A DNA stretch of 64,000 nt from Rhodoferax sp. Its GTDB lineage: Bacteria; Pseudomonadota; Gammaproteobacteria; Burkholderiales; Burkholderiaceae_C. Below are positions 56,654-64,000 of the stretch, piece by piece. The translations under genes were made by a program, and so were the position numbers. The stretch lies in assembly GCA_030685025.1 (NCBI GenBank), contig JAUXWC010000281.1:1-64000 (forward strand). The letters are read 5' to 3'. Under the pieces are notes generated by a model that saw only the letters and a program-made list of their open reading frames with translations, had not been told where the DNA came from and did no database searches. The stretch's first letter is position 1; every line of letters starts with the position of its first letter.

Positions 56654-58993
56654 ATGATTGCCCAAGAATTGGAAGTAAGCCTGCACATGGCGTTTGTCGA
56701 GGCGCGCCAGCAGCGCCACGAGTTCATAACGGTCGAGCACTTGTTGCTGGCCTTGCTGGACAATCCCAGCGCCGCTGAGGTGCTTCGGGCGTGTTCAGCC
56801 AATATTGATGATTTACGCAAGTCGCTGGCCAATTTCATCAAGGACAACACACCTCAGGTCGCCGGTACGGATGATGTCGATACGCAGCCCACGCTGGGCT
56901 TTCAACGCGTGATTCAGCGCGCCATCATGCACGTCCAGTCGACCGGCAGTGGCAAGAAGGAAGTTACGGGTGCCAACGTCCTGGTGGCGATTTTTGGCGA
57001 AAAGGATTCACACGCCGTTTACTACTTGCACCAGCAGGGCGTGACGCGCCTGGATGTGGTGAACTTCATTGCCCATGGCATCAAGAAGAGTGATCCGCCT
57101 GAGCCGATCAAGTCGTCAGAGAGTCAGGCCGAGAGCGAGGAGAGTTCGGCAGAGAAGAGCGAGAAATCCTCCCCGCTGGAACAGTACACCCAGAACCTCA
57201 ACCAGCTTGCCAAGGATGGCAAGATCGATCCCTTGATCGGCCGCGAATACGAGGTCGAGCGGGTGATCCAGATTCTGTGCCGTCGCCGCAAGAACAATCC
57301 CCTGCTGGTCGGTGAAGCCGGGGTTGGCAAGACCGCCATTGCCGAGGGCTTGGCCTGGCGAATCACGCAGCAGGATGTGCCCGAGATCCTGGGCGAAGCG
57401 GTGGTTTATTCGTTGGACATGGGCGCACTGCTTGCTGGCACTAAGTACCGGGGCGATTTTGAGCAGCGCCTCAAGGCAGTCCTGAAGTCCCTTAAGGACA
57501 AGCCGAATGCGATTCTGTTCATCGACGAGATTCACACACTGATCGGTGCCGGCGCTGCCTCTGGCGGCACTCTGGATGCGTCCAACCTGCTCAAACCCGG
57601 TTTGAGTTCTGGGGCTTTGAAGTGCATCGGTGCAACCACGTTTACCGAATACCGAGGTATTTTCGAGAAGGACGCGGCCTTGTCGAGGCGGTTCCAGAAG
57701 ATTGATGTGGTCGAGCCCTCAATCGAGCAGACCGTAGACATCTTGAAGGGTCTCAAGTCGCGATTCGAGGAGCACCACAACGTCAAGTACGCGGTCGCCG
57801 CGTTGCAGGCGGCCGCCGAGTTGAGCGCCAAATACATCAATGACCGGCATCTGCCAGACAAAGCGATAGACGTGATTGACGAGGCGGGTGCCGCGCAGCG
57901 CATCCTCGCGCCGAGTAAGCGCAAGAAGATCATCAGCAAGACCGAGGTCGAGGAGATTGTCGCCAAGATCGCGCGCATCCCACCTGCCAACGTTTCCAAT
58001 GATGATCGCGGCAAGCTCAAGACCCTCGAACGTGATCTCAAGAACGTGGTGTTTGGGCAGGACAAGGCGCTTGATGTGCTCGCGTCCGCAGTGAAGATGG
58101 CACGCTCGGGATTGGGCAAGGGCGACAAGCCGATTGGCTCATTCCTGTTCAGTGGTCCCACCGGTGTTGGCAAGACTGAAGCCGCCAAACAATTGGCCTA
58201 CATCATGGGCATCGACCTGATTCGCTTTGACATGAGTGAGTACATGGAACGCCACGCAGTCAGTCGCTTGATTGGTGCGCCGCCCGGCTACGTGGGATTT
58301 GATCAGGGCGGCCTGCTGACGGAGGCGATCACCAAGAAGCCGCATTGCGTCTTGCTGCTCGATGAAATTGAGAAAGCTCACCCGGATGTGTTCAATGTCC
58401 TGCTGCAGGTGATGGACCACGGGACGCTGACCGACAACAATGGGCGCAAAGCTGACTTCCGCAATGTCATCATCATCATGACGACCAATGCGGGCGCGGA
58501 GACCATGAACAAGGCGTCGATCGGCTTCACCAATCCGCGCGAAGCCGGCGACGAGATGGCCGACATCAAGCGCATCTTCACGCCCGAGTTCCGAAATCGC
58601 CTCGACGCGACGGTCAGCTTCAAGGCGCTGGACGAGACCGTGATTCTTCGCGTGGTGGACAAGTTTCTGCTGCAATTGGAAACCCAACTTGCGGACAAGA
58701 AGGTGGACGTCACGTTCACCGACACGCTGCGCAAATACCTTGGCAAGAAGGGCTTTGATCCCCTGATGGGTGCGCGACCGATGCAGCGACTGATTCAGGA
58801 CACCATTCGACGTGCGCTTGCGGACGAGTTGCTGTTTGGCCGGCTGACCGATGGTGGGCGACTGACGGTGGACATGAAAGTCAGCACCGACGAGAAGGGC
58901 GTGGAAACCGGTGAGGTGGTGCTCGATATCCTCCCGCTGCCGAAGAAGGAAGGCAAGGCCAAGCCCGAGCCGCAGGAAGCTGCGGCGGGCTAG
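56654..58993 (+). CDS. clpA: ATP-dependent Clp protease ATP-binding subunit ClpA
   Basis: Hexameric AAA+ unfoldase that feeds ClpP. The 779 residues comprise the N-domain (about 1-140), AAA1 with Walker [16 protein letters not shown] (about 218-232) and Walker [15 protein letters not shown], and AAA2 with [13 protein letters not shown] (about 500-512) and [14 protein letters not shown]. The acidic linker (about 150-175) is Ser/Glu-rich. AAGGAAA lies before the ATG. Stands with clpS as in most proteobacteria. Confidence 0.97.
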   Translation: MIAQELEVSLHMAFVEARQQRHEFITVEHLLLALLDNPSAAEVLRACSANIDDLRKSLANFIKDNTPQVAGTDDVDTQPTLGFQRVIQRAIMHVQSTGSGKKEVTGANVLVAIFGEKDSHAVYYLHQQGVTRLDVVNFIAHGIKKSDPPEPIKSSESQAESEESSAEKSEKSSPLEQYTQNLNQLAKDGKIDPLIGREYEVERVIQILCRRRKNNPLLVGEAGVGKTAIAEGLAWRITQQDVPEILGEAVVYSLDMGALLAGTKYRGDFEQRLKAVLKSLKDKPNAILFIDEIHTLIGAGAASGGTLDASNLLKPGLSSGALKCIGATTFTEYRGIFEKDAALSRRFQKIDVVEPSIEQTVDILKGLKSRFEEHHNVKYAVAALQAAAELSAKYINDRHLPDKAIDVIDEAGAAQRILAPSKRKKIISKTEVEEIVAKIARIPPANVSNDDRGKLKTLERDLKNVVFGQDKALDVLASAVKMARSGLGKGDKPIGSFLFSGPTGVGKTEAAKQLAYIMGIDLIRFDMSEYMERHAVSRLIGAPPGYVGFDQGGLLTEAITKKPHCVLLLDEIEKAHPDVFNVLLQVMDHGTLTDNNGRKADFRNVIIIMTTNAGAETMNKASIGFTNPREAGDEMADIKRIFTPEFRNRLDATVSFKALDETVILRVVDKFLLQLETQLADKKVDVTFTDTLRKYLGKKGFDPLMGARPMQRLIQDTIRRALADELLFGRLTDGGRLTVDMKVSTDEKGVETGEVVLDILPLPKKEGKAKPEPQEAAAG

Positions 58994-59004
58994 CTGGAAC
59001 TGAG

Positions 59005-59020
59005 GGGCACGATTGTGCCC
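59005..59020. other. GGGCAC-GATT-GTGCCC hairpin between clpA and the iron-binding gene
   Basis: A perfect 6-bp stem with 4-base loop starting 11 bases after the clpA stop. It has no T-run on either strand, so terminator function is uncertain. Confidence 0.35.
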
Positions 59021-59108
59021 TGGGTTCGACCGCTGGCGCGGACGGGCGCCAAACCAGGCGCTGCGGGGCCGCCGCCAGGGAGGTTCCTTCTGTCGGCCCG
59101 CAGACAGC

Positions 59109-60155
59109 CTACTTGAATCCGACCCGGTCGAGCATTTGTTGAACCTTCACTTGGTTCATGCCGACGATGCTGATGGGGATGGTCTCACGCTTGAAGTCAC
59201 CACCGGCCATCGCCTGCAGGGCCGGATTCGCGAGACGTACATCCTTGGATACGGGCCATTCATTGTTGCCGTTGGCAAAATGTTCTTGTGCGGATGGACT
59301 GGCCAGGTACTCCAGGAACTTGACTGCGGCCGGCAGGTTCTTGGTGTTCTTGGCGACCGCGCCGCCAGCGATATTGATGTGGGTTCCCCAGCTCGACTGG
59401 TTCGGGAAGACGACGCCGATGCGCTCGATCACTGCTTTGTCTTCTGCCTTGTCGGAACGCATCAGACGGGCCAGGTAATACGAGTTGGTGACGGCCACGC
59501 CGCATTCGCCGGCCGCCACAGCCTTGATCTGGTCCGTGTCGCCGCCCTTGGGTGCGCGGGCCATGTTGTCCACCATGCCCTTGAGCCAGAGTTGCGCGTT
59601 CTGCTCGCCCAGGTGTTCGGTCACCGCGCCAAACAGCGATAGGTTGTACGGATGCGAGCCCGAGCGGATGCACAACTTGCCACGGTTCTTCGGATCGCCC
59701 AGTTCCTCATAGGTGTCGACGTCTTCCCTTTTGACTTTGGTCTTGTCGTACACAATAACGCGAGCGCGCGTGGAGAACCCAAACCATTGCGCAGCTCCTT
59801 CGGCGTCTGCCTTGCCGCGCAGGTGGGCAGGTATTGCCGCATCCAGGGCCTTCGACTTCACTGGCAGGAACAGGCCCTCGATTTCGCCTTTCCACAGGCG
59901 CGACGCGTCCACCAATAAAATGATGTCTGCGGGCGAGGCGCTGCCCTCCGCCTTCAAGCGGGCCAATATGCCTGCATCGTCGGCATCCACACGCTGGATC
60001 TTGATGCCAGTGGTTTTGGTGAAATCCTGGTACAGGGCCTCGTCAGAGGCATAGTGGCGGGCCGAATAGATGTTGAGAGACGATTGCTGTGCCGGGGCCG
60101 TGCTGGCGCAGGCGAGAGCAATGGTGCTGATCGCAAAGAGGTGTCGCTTGATCAT
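59109..60155 (-). CDS. Fe(3+) ABC transporter substrate-binding protein (FbpA/FutA-like)
   Basis: A 348-residue periplasmic ferric-binding protein. It has a signal peptide (to STAPAQQSS near residue 24), the N-terminal LNIYSARHYASDEALYQDF with a potential iron-ligand His/Tyr, and the C-terminal-lobe tyrosine pair in VTNSYYLARL (about 215-224), typical of FutA-like proteins. No permease genes are adjacent. The ATG at 60155 is used. A Fur-like palindrome lies in the divergent region upstream. Confidence 0.88.
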   Translation of the reverse strand: MIKRHLFAISTIALACASTAPAQQSSLNIYSARHYASDEALYQDFTKTTGIKIQRVDADDAGILARLKAEGSASPADIILLVDASRLWKGEIEGLFLPVKSKALDAAIPAHLRGKADAEGAAQWFGFSTRARVIVYDKTKVKREDVDTYEELGDPKNRGKLCIRSGSHPYNLSLFGAVTEHLGEQNAQLWLKGMVDNMARAPKGGDTDQIKAVAAGECGVAVTNSYYLARLMRSDKAEDKAVIERIGVVFPNQSSWGTHINIAGGAVAKNTKNLPAAVKFLEYLASPSAQEHFANGNNEWPVSKDVRLANPALQAMAGGDFKRETIPISIVGMNQVKVQQMLDRVGFK

Positions 60156-60197
60156 ATGGATTGATCCTTTGGCAAAGAAATCAACTTTAACACAAAC

Positions 60198-60210
60198 GCG
60201 AATCATTCCC
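60198..60210. promoter_or_regulatory. Fur-like palindrome
   Basis: GCGAATCATTCCC contains the palindromic GAAT-C-ATTC core of Fur boxes. It lies 43 bases before the iron-binding protein start and 6 bases before the divergent lipoprotein start, so iron-loaded Fur could control both. Only the core matches the 19-base consensus. Confidence 0.45.
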
Positions 60211-60215
60211 AATAA

Positions 60216-61133
60216 ATGTTAATCAAAAGAAAATACTGGCTGCGTGCACTGGTTTGTTTAATTGGGACATGTCTGCTCGCGGGGTGTGCAACCGGCCCGG
60301 TCGGGGACCGCCTGCCAACCCCGGTCGTCACGCCACCGCCCGTCGCGAAGGTGCCGCCGAGAATTGGGCTGGCCTTGGGCGGCGGCGCGGCGCGGGGCTT
60401 CGCGCACGTCGGTGTGATCCAGGTGCTGGAGGAGGCGGGCATTCGACCGACGCTGGTGGTAGGCACCTCGGCGGGTAGTTTGGTGGCTGCCTTGTACGCA
60501 AGTGGCAAGACTGGCGCACAGCTTCAGCAACTTGCCGAGATCATGGAGGAGGCCAGTTTCGCGGACTGGACACTGCCGGTTTTCAGTCGCGGCATGCTGC
60601 GCGGCGAGGCGTTTGCCCGTTATGTCAGTGCGCAGGTCAATGGTCGCGCGATCGAAACGATGCCCATGTCCCTCGGCATTGTTGCGACTGACCTTAACAG
60701 CGGGCAGGGTGTCTTGTTCCAACGCGGTGATACCGCCTCAGCCGTTCGCGCTTCCAGCGCGGTTCCAGCTCTATTTCAGCCAGTCAAGATATCTGGGCGC
60801 GAGTACGTGGATGGTGGATTGGTGTCACCCGTACCGGTGCGCTACGCCCGGCAAATGGGCGCGGAGATCGTTGTGGCCGTGGATATTTCCAGCCCGCCTG
60901 AAGGCAATGCTGCCGGCGACACGCTTCAAGTACTGCTACAGACGTTTTCCATCATGAGCAAGAGCATCAACGCGCTGGAGCTGCGCGATGCCGATCTGGT
61001 CGTGCGCCCGTCCTTGGCCGGCGTGGGCAGCGCGGATTTTGGTGCACGCCGGCGCGCCATCGAGGCTGGGCGGCGTGCCATGCTGCAGTTGTTGCCGCAA
61101 CTCAAAGCCGCCATCGAGGCCAAGACCCGATGA
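60216..61133 (+). CDS. Patatin-like phospholipase lipoprotein (RssA-like)
   Basis: A 305-residue lipoprotein with a lipobox LLAGC (Cys about 24) and a patatin domain. The oxyanion hole GGGAARG (about 55-61), nucleophile elbow GTSAGS (Ser about 86) and the catalytic DGG (Asp about 196) are all present, so it should be an active serine acyl hydrolase facing the periplasm. Divergent from the iron-binding protein. Substrate unknown. Confidence 0.87.
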   Translation: MLIKRKYWLRALVCLIGTCLLAGCATGPVGDRLPTPVVTPPPVAKVPPRIGLALGGGAARGFAHVGVIQVLEEAGIRPTLVVGTSAGSLVAALYASGKTGAQLQQLAEIMEEASFADWTLPVFSRGMLRGEAFARYVSAQVNGRAIETMPMSLGIVATDLNSGQGVLFQRGDTASAVRASSAVPALFQPVKISGREYVDGGLVSPVPVRYARQMGAEIVVAVDISSPPEGNAAGDTLQVLLQTFSIMSKSINALELRDADLVVRPSLAGVGSADFGARRRAIEAGRRAMLQLLPQLKAAIEAKTR

Positions 61134-61149
61134 TGCCACTGCGCACCAT

Positions 61150-61180
61150 AAAAAAAGGCCCCGTCTTGCGACGAGGCCTT
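61150..61180 (-). terminator. Intrinsic terminator for leftward transcription
   Basis: Arms AAGGCC (61155-61160) and GGCCTT (61175-61180), with CGTC/GACG pairing inside, give an 11-bp stem with one mismatch; on the minus strand it runs into TTTTTTT. It faces the phasin gene 174 bases upstream, so the phasin transcript would have a long 3' untranslated region. Confidence 0.8.
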
Positions 61181-61353
61181 AAGGGATCCCTGAACCTGTA
61201 GGTTTCGAAAGGACCCGAGGAGACAACTGTTGGAAGCGATGGGCTTCAAAAAGTTCAACTGGTGCCAAGTATCTCAGGGTTTTCCCTTGTTGTGTAGAGT
61301 CTTCGCTCCATTAGCAACACGAATTTGTGAGAACTTGGCCCATGGATTGGTGA
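61181..61353 (-). other. Structured region between phasin and its terminator
   Basis: 173 bases without a convincing gene. It contains small perfect palindromes: GGGATCCC (61183-61190), AACCT-GT-AGGTT (61193-61204) and AGGG-TTTT-CCCT (61276-61287). It may be the 3' untranslated region of phasin mRNA, possibly with a processed small RNA. Confidence 0.35.
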
Positions 61354-61896
61354 TTAACGCTTCTTCGCGGCCGGCTTGGCTGCATTGGCGGCGGTTGCGG
61401 AGACCGCGTTGAAGTTGGTCTCGGCAATCTCAGTGGCCTGCTTGACGGCTTTTTGCACCGATTCAAGCGTATTGTTGGCGGCAGCGACGGCACTCTTCAT
61501 GACAGCAACGGCCGTCTCGGAGCCAGCGGGCGCATTCTTGGCGGCGTTGTCCACCAGACCCATGAATTTCTTCTGCGCGTCGACGCTCTGGCCTTCAAAG
61601 GTCTTGGTCAACTCGGCGGTCGAGCTTGAGGCGATGTCGTACAGGTGACGGCTGTATGCGGCGGTCTTTTCTGCCAGGGGCTGGAGCAGGCCCGACTGCA
61701 GAGCCAGCAATTCCTGGGCGTCTTTGACGCTCAAGACGGCTTGGGCGTGTTCGCCGACTTCTGCCAGAGCCGCTTTGGAAGCGGTCAGGTTCAACTCCAC
61801 GATCTTTTCAACGCCTTCGAAAGCCTTGTTGGTCAATCCGAACAGGGTTTCCATGTTTGCTTTGTGCGATGCAACAACTTGTTCAACGGTCAGCAT
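61354..61896 (-). CDS. phaP: Phasin family protein
   Basis: A 180-residue amphipathic helical protein that coats polyhydroxyalkanoate granules. It matches the Burkholderiales phasin 2 family: [39 protein letters not shown] and [20 protein letters not shown], with an Ala/Lys-rich C-terminus ([10 protein letters not shown]). The ATG at 61896 is used, with GGAGAAA upstream. A strong promoter and PhaR-like palindromes lie upstream, indicating induction when granules form. No synthase gene is in the window. Confidence 0.93.
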   Translation of the reverse strand: MLTVEQVVASHKANMETLFGLTNKAFEGVEKIVELNLTASKAALAEVGEHAQAVLSVKDAQELLALQSGLLQPLAEKTAAYSRHLYDIASSSTAELTKTFEGQSVDAQKKFMGLVDNAAKNAPAGSETAVAVMKSAVAAANNTLESVQKAVKQATEIAETNFNAVSATAANAAKPAAKKR

Positions 61897-61965
61897 AGTA
61901 TTTTCTCCAATAGTTAAGGTGATAAATCTGTAACTGCCCCGACAACTAGTCCTAACTAGTTTATG

Positions 61966-61979
61966 GTGCAGTGCAGCAC
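61966..61979. promoter_or_regulatory. Second GTGC/GCAC site near the phasin transcription start
   Basis: GTGC-AGTGCA-GCAC at 61966-61979, about 8 bases downstream of the -10 element. Together with the palindrome upstream of the -35 it matches the two-site arrangement described for PhaR at the Ralstonia eutropha phaP1 promoter. Confidence 0.5.
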
Positions 61980-61986
61980 AATTCAA

Positions 61987-62014
61987 ATTATAAGGATGAG
62001 TAACGACATTGCAA
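61987..62014 (-). promoter_or_regulatory. Sigma-70 promoter of the phasin gene
   Basis: On the minus strand: -35 TTGCAA (62009-62014), 16-base spacer and a perfect -10 TATAAT (61987-61992). It lies about 90 bases upstream of the phasin ATG. Confidence 0.8.
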
Positions 62015-62022
62015 GCAATTTC

Positions 62023-62037
62023 TGCTGCATTGCAGCA
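62023..62037. promoter_or_regulatory. PhaR-like palindrome upstream of the phasin -35
   Basis: TGCTGCA-T-TGCAGCA, a perfect 7-bp inverted repeat around one central base, 8 bases upstream of the -35 element. TGC/GCA-rich palindromes are typical PhaR operators. Confidence 0.55.
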
Positions 62038-62174
62038 ATCTAGATGCCGAGGCCTAGAAGCCGAGCGGGCGTCAGCTTCGACACGATGCTGCCACGTGGG
62101 TGTGCAACTCGGATCAAATTGTTCTGACCTGGCCCACAGACGCGGCTCATGGCGCGCTGGCAGAATGACAGACT

Positions 62175-62621
62175 ATGAATCCAACTATTCCTGCACGCCC
62201 GCTGGCCGAGCTGCGAAGTGCCTACAAGGTTTTTCGGAGTATTGGTACGCGCTGGATGGACAATGATGCCTATGGGCATGTCAATAACGTCGTCTACTAC
62301 AGTTGGTTCGACACGGCTGTCAACGCGCACCTGATTGAGCGAGGTGTACTCGATGTTGGGCGCAGTGACACGATTGGTCTGGTCGTCGAGACACAATGCA
62401 ATTACTTTGATTCACTCGCTTTTCCCCAAACAGTGGAGGCCGGGCTGCGAGTGGCAAGGCTCGGTTCATCCAGCGTACGATACGAAATCGGGCTATTTGC
62501 GCAAGGTCTGCCGTTGACCGCAGCGAAAGGGCATTTCGTTCACGTGTACGTCGATCGCCTGACCCGTCAAGCGGTCACCATTCCGCCTGCGTTGCGGTCG
62601 GTGTTACTGGAGTTGATGTGA
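62175..62621 (+). CDS. Acyl-CoA thioesterase (4HBT/hotdog family)
   Basis: A 148-residue hotdog-fold thioesterase. The 4-hydroxybenzoyl-CoA-type signature TRWMDNDAYGHVNNVVYYSWFDTA (about residues 25-48 here) carries the active Asp and the HVNN element. Single domain, cytoplasmic. Substrate chain length is not predictable. Its ATG follows a stretch without a strong ribosome binding site. The dehydrogenase gene follows 33 bases later and may be co-transcribed. Confidence 0.87.
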   Translation: MNPTIPARPLAELRSAYKVFRSIGTRWMDNDAYGHVNNVVYYSWFDTAVNAHLIERGVLDVGRSDTIGLVVETQCNYFDSLAFPQTVEAGLRVARLGSSSVRYEIGLFAQGLPLTAAKGHFVHVYVDRLTRQAVTIPPALRSVLLELM

Positions 62622-62654
62622 GTCGGTTTTGTCCATAACACAGGAGAGTGTCGA

Positions 62655-63665
62655 GTGATCGTGAAGCCTGAAGTCTTGGTAACCCGGGCCGTTTTTCCGG
62701 AAGTCATTGCTCGTTTGAGCGAGCATTTCCAGGTCGATTCAAATCAATCCGACGAGACTTGGAACAAGGCCGAACTGATCGAGCGGCTGCAGGGTAAGGC
62801 TGGAGTCTTTACCACAGGCAGCGAGCGCATCGACGCAGACGTCCTGGCGGCTTGCCCGCGCCTGCAGATTTGCGCCAACATGGCGGTTGGCTACAACAAT
62901 TTTGACCTGGACGCGATGACCGACCAGGGTGTGTTGGGCACCAATGCGCCGGACGTCCTGACGCAGACCACGGCCGATTTCGGCTTTGCCTTGCTGCTGG
63001 CGGCGGCCCGACGGGTCTGTGAAAGCGAGCACTATCTGCGTGCCGGTCAATGGCGCCGCTGGCGTTACGATATGTTCGCTGGTGCTGAAGTTCATGGCTC
63101 GACCCTGGGCATACTGGGCATGGGTCGAATTGGACAGGCCATTGCCAAGCGCGGCGCGATGGGCTTCGACATGCCGGTGGTGTACCACAACCGCTCCCGG
63201 TTGACGCCCGAGATCGAGGCGATTTGCGGGGCGCGATATGTGAGCAAGGAAGAATTACTGCGAACGGCGGACCACCTCGTGCTGGTGCTACCGTATTCTC
63301 ATCAGTCGCATCACGCGATCGGGGCGTCCGAATTGGACCAGATGAAGGCCAGCGCGACCCTGGTCAACATTGCCCGTGGCGGTATTGTTGACGACGCCGC
63401 GCTGGCGGACGCCTTGCGGCACGGGCGTTTGGCGGCCGCCGGTCTGGACGTGTTTGAGGGCGAGCCGACCGTGCACCCAGCGTTGTTGGCCTTGAAGAAT
63501 GTCGTTCTGACACCGCACATCGCCAGCGCCACGATGCCGACCCGCATGACCATGGCGATATTGGCGGCGGATAACCTGATTGGTTTCTTGACGGCGGGGC
63601 AGGCAATTGCGCCGCTCAATCCGCAAGTCCTGTCATTACCGCAGCATGCCCAGCGCAAAGGGTAG
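62655..63665 (+). CDS. 2-hydroxyacid dehydrogenase, glyoxylate/hydroxypyruvate reductase B-like
   Basis: A 336-residue NAD(P)H-dependent reductase, probably acting on glyoxylate and hydroxypyruvate. Visible are ANMAVGYNNFDLDAM (about 74-88), the Rossmann motif LGILGMGRIGQAIAKRG (about 152-168), IARGGIVDD (Arg, about 236), FEGEP (Glu) and LTPHIASAT (His, about 284). The start is GTG with AGGAG about 8 bases upstream. It belongs to the GhrB/GyaR group rather than SerA, as no ACT domain is present. Its tail overlaps the converging transporter by 30 bases. Confidence 0.88.
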   Translation: MIVKPEVLVTRAVFPEVIARLSEHFQVDSNQSDETWNKAELIERLQGKAGVFTTGSERIDADVLAACPRLQICANMAVGYNNFDLDAMTDQGVLGTNAPDVLTQTTADFGFALLLAAARRVCESEHYLRAGQWRRWRYDMFAGAEVHGSTLGILGMGRIGQAIAKRGAMGFDMPVVYHNRSRLTPEIEAICGARYVSKEELLRTADHLVLVLPYSHQSHHAIGASELDQMKASATLVNIARGGIVDDAALADALRHGRLAAAGLDVFEGEPTVHPALLALKNVVLTPHIASATMPTRMTMAILAADNLIGFLTAGQAIAPLNPQVLSLPQHAQRKG

Positions 63666-64000
63666 GCTGAGCATCCCCAGCAGGGTCGATAGCGTCACCA
63701 GGCCGGCAACCAATGCGCTGTCGAACCCCATGCGGGCCGCCAGCACGTAACAGCTTGACGCGGTCGGAAGCGCCGAGAACAGCAGCAACACCGTTGTTTG
63801 CGCGTCGTTCAGTTTGAACAGTCGGGACAGCGCGAGCGCCGACAGCGGAAGCAGTACGTGGCGAATGGACAGCACGGCCACGGCGAGCGATTTGGCGCGC
63901 ACCAGGGCGCTGAGCTGCATGCCGGCACCCGCCGCCATCAATCCCAGCGCGATCGATGCCGCGCCGATCCGCGCTACGGTGGGCTCCAGCCATGGCGGCA
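63636..64000 (-). CDS. AEC family transporter, C-terminal part
   Basis: Partial: the gene enters from the right edge of the window. The visible 121 residues start with PPWLEPTVARIGAASIALGL and end in LPFALGMLR, with four hydrophobic helices typical of the auxin efflux carrier (AEC) family C-terminus (VLLLFSALPTASSCYVLAARMG is a strong match). Substrate unknown. Converges with the dehydrogenase gene, with a 30-base overlap. Confidence 0.85.
   Translation of the reverse strand, partial: PPWLEPTVARIGAASIALGLMAAGAGMQLSALVRAKSLAVAVLSIRHVLLPLSALALSRLFKLNDAQTTVLLLFSALPTASSCYVLAARMGFDSALVAGLVTLSTLLGMLSLPFALGMLR

Noticed and set aside
61230..61412. 60-codon plus frame between the patatin and phasin genes
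   Set aside because: Overlaps the phasin 3' end antisense, is bounded by a leftward terminator and has no recognisable features.

Overview
The window looks like chromosomal DNA from a betaproteobacterium of the order Burkholderiales, most likely family Comamonadaceae (Rhodoferax/Polaromonas/Acidovorax-like). The evidence is the gene order rpsO-pnp-quinone oxidoreductase-tpiA-secG-tRNA-Leu-nuoA to nuoN, the block exbB-exbD-lpxK-Trm112-kdsB-adk, a phasin with a PhaR-type promoter, and high-GC codon use. The family assignment is inference; no rRNA is present.

Layout. 1-4.8 kb: ribosomal protein S15, PNPase, a quinone oxidoreductase, triosephosphate isomerase and SecG. 4.86-4.95 kb: tRNA-Leu(GAG). 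5.0-19.5 kb: the complete 14-gene operon for respiratory complex I (nuoA-N), many genes overlapping by ATGA, with unusual hairpin elements between nuoK and nuoL and between nuoL and nuoM. 19.6-20.7 kb: a Nudix hydrolase and a DUF1178 protein. 20.7-33.8 kb is mixed: two small paralogous proteins sharing a C-terminal motif, an exporter of the MsbA type, two diguanylate cyclases, a cysteine desulfhydrase-like enzyme, an SRAP/YedK protein, a frameshifted periplasmic binding protein, a decayed small membrane-protein gene carrying a 7-base triplication, miaA and a Bcr/CflA exporter.

33.9-41.5 kb holds the most interesting locus, transcribed leftward: an exported TPR-CHAT (caspase-like) protein, a 1237-residue two-partner-secretion (TPS) exoprotein and its TpsB outer-membrane transporter. 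All three reading frames overlap, so they look translationally coupled. The exoprotein ends in a GRGGLP-type tail, and its only two mature cysteines lie within the last 57 residues.

41.6-53.7 kb: an MFS exporter, a 2-hydroxyacid dehydrogenase, a lexA operon with two LexA boxes shared with a divergent asparaginase gene, an orphan amino-acid binding protein, the adk/kdsB/lpxK/exbDB block, xseA and superoxide dismutase. 53.7-64 kb: a DUF192 protein, an exported Lys/Ala protein built of 11-residue repeats, isocitrate dehydrogenase, clpS-clpA, an iron-binding protein divergent from a patatin-like lipoprotein, a phasin, a thioesterase, a glyoxylate/hydroxypyruvate reductase-like enzyme and a partial AEC transporter.

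How the genes fit together. Most of the window is housekeeping: aerobic respiration, central carbon, lipid A/KDO synthesis, proteolysis and RNA turnover. The accessory parts are signalling (c-di-GMP), surface or secreted structures (CHAT-TPS), the SOS response and polyhydroxyalkanoate storage. Several small lesions (a one-base shift in the binding protein, the 7-base triplication, a start-frame mismatch in a tiny ORF) could be real decay or sequencing errors.
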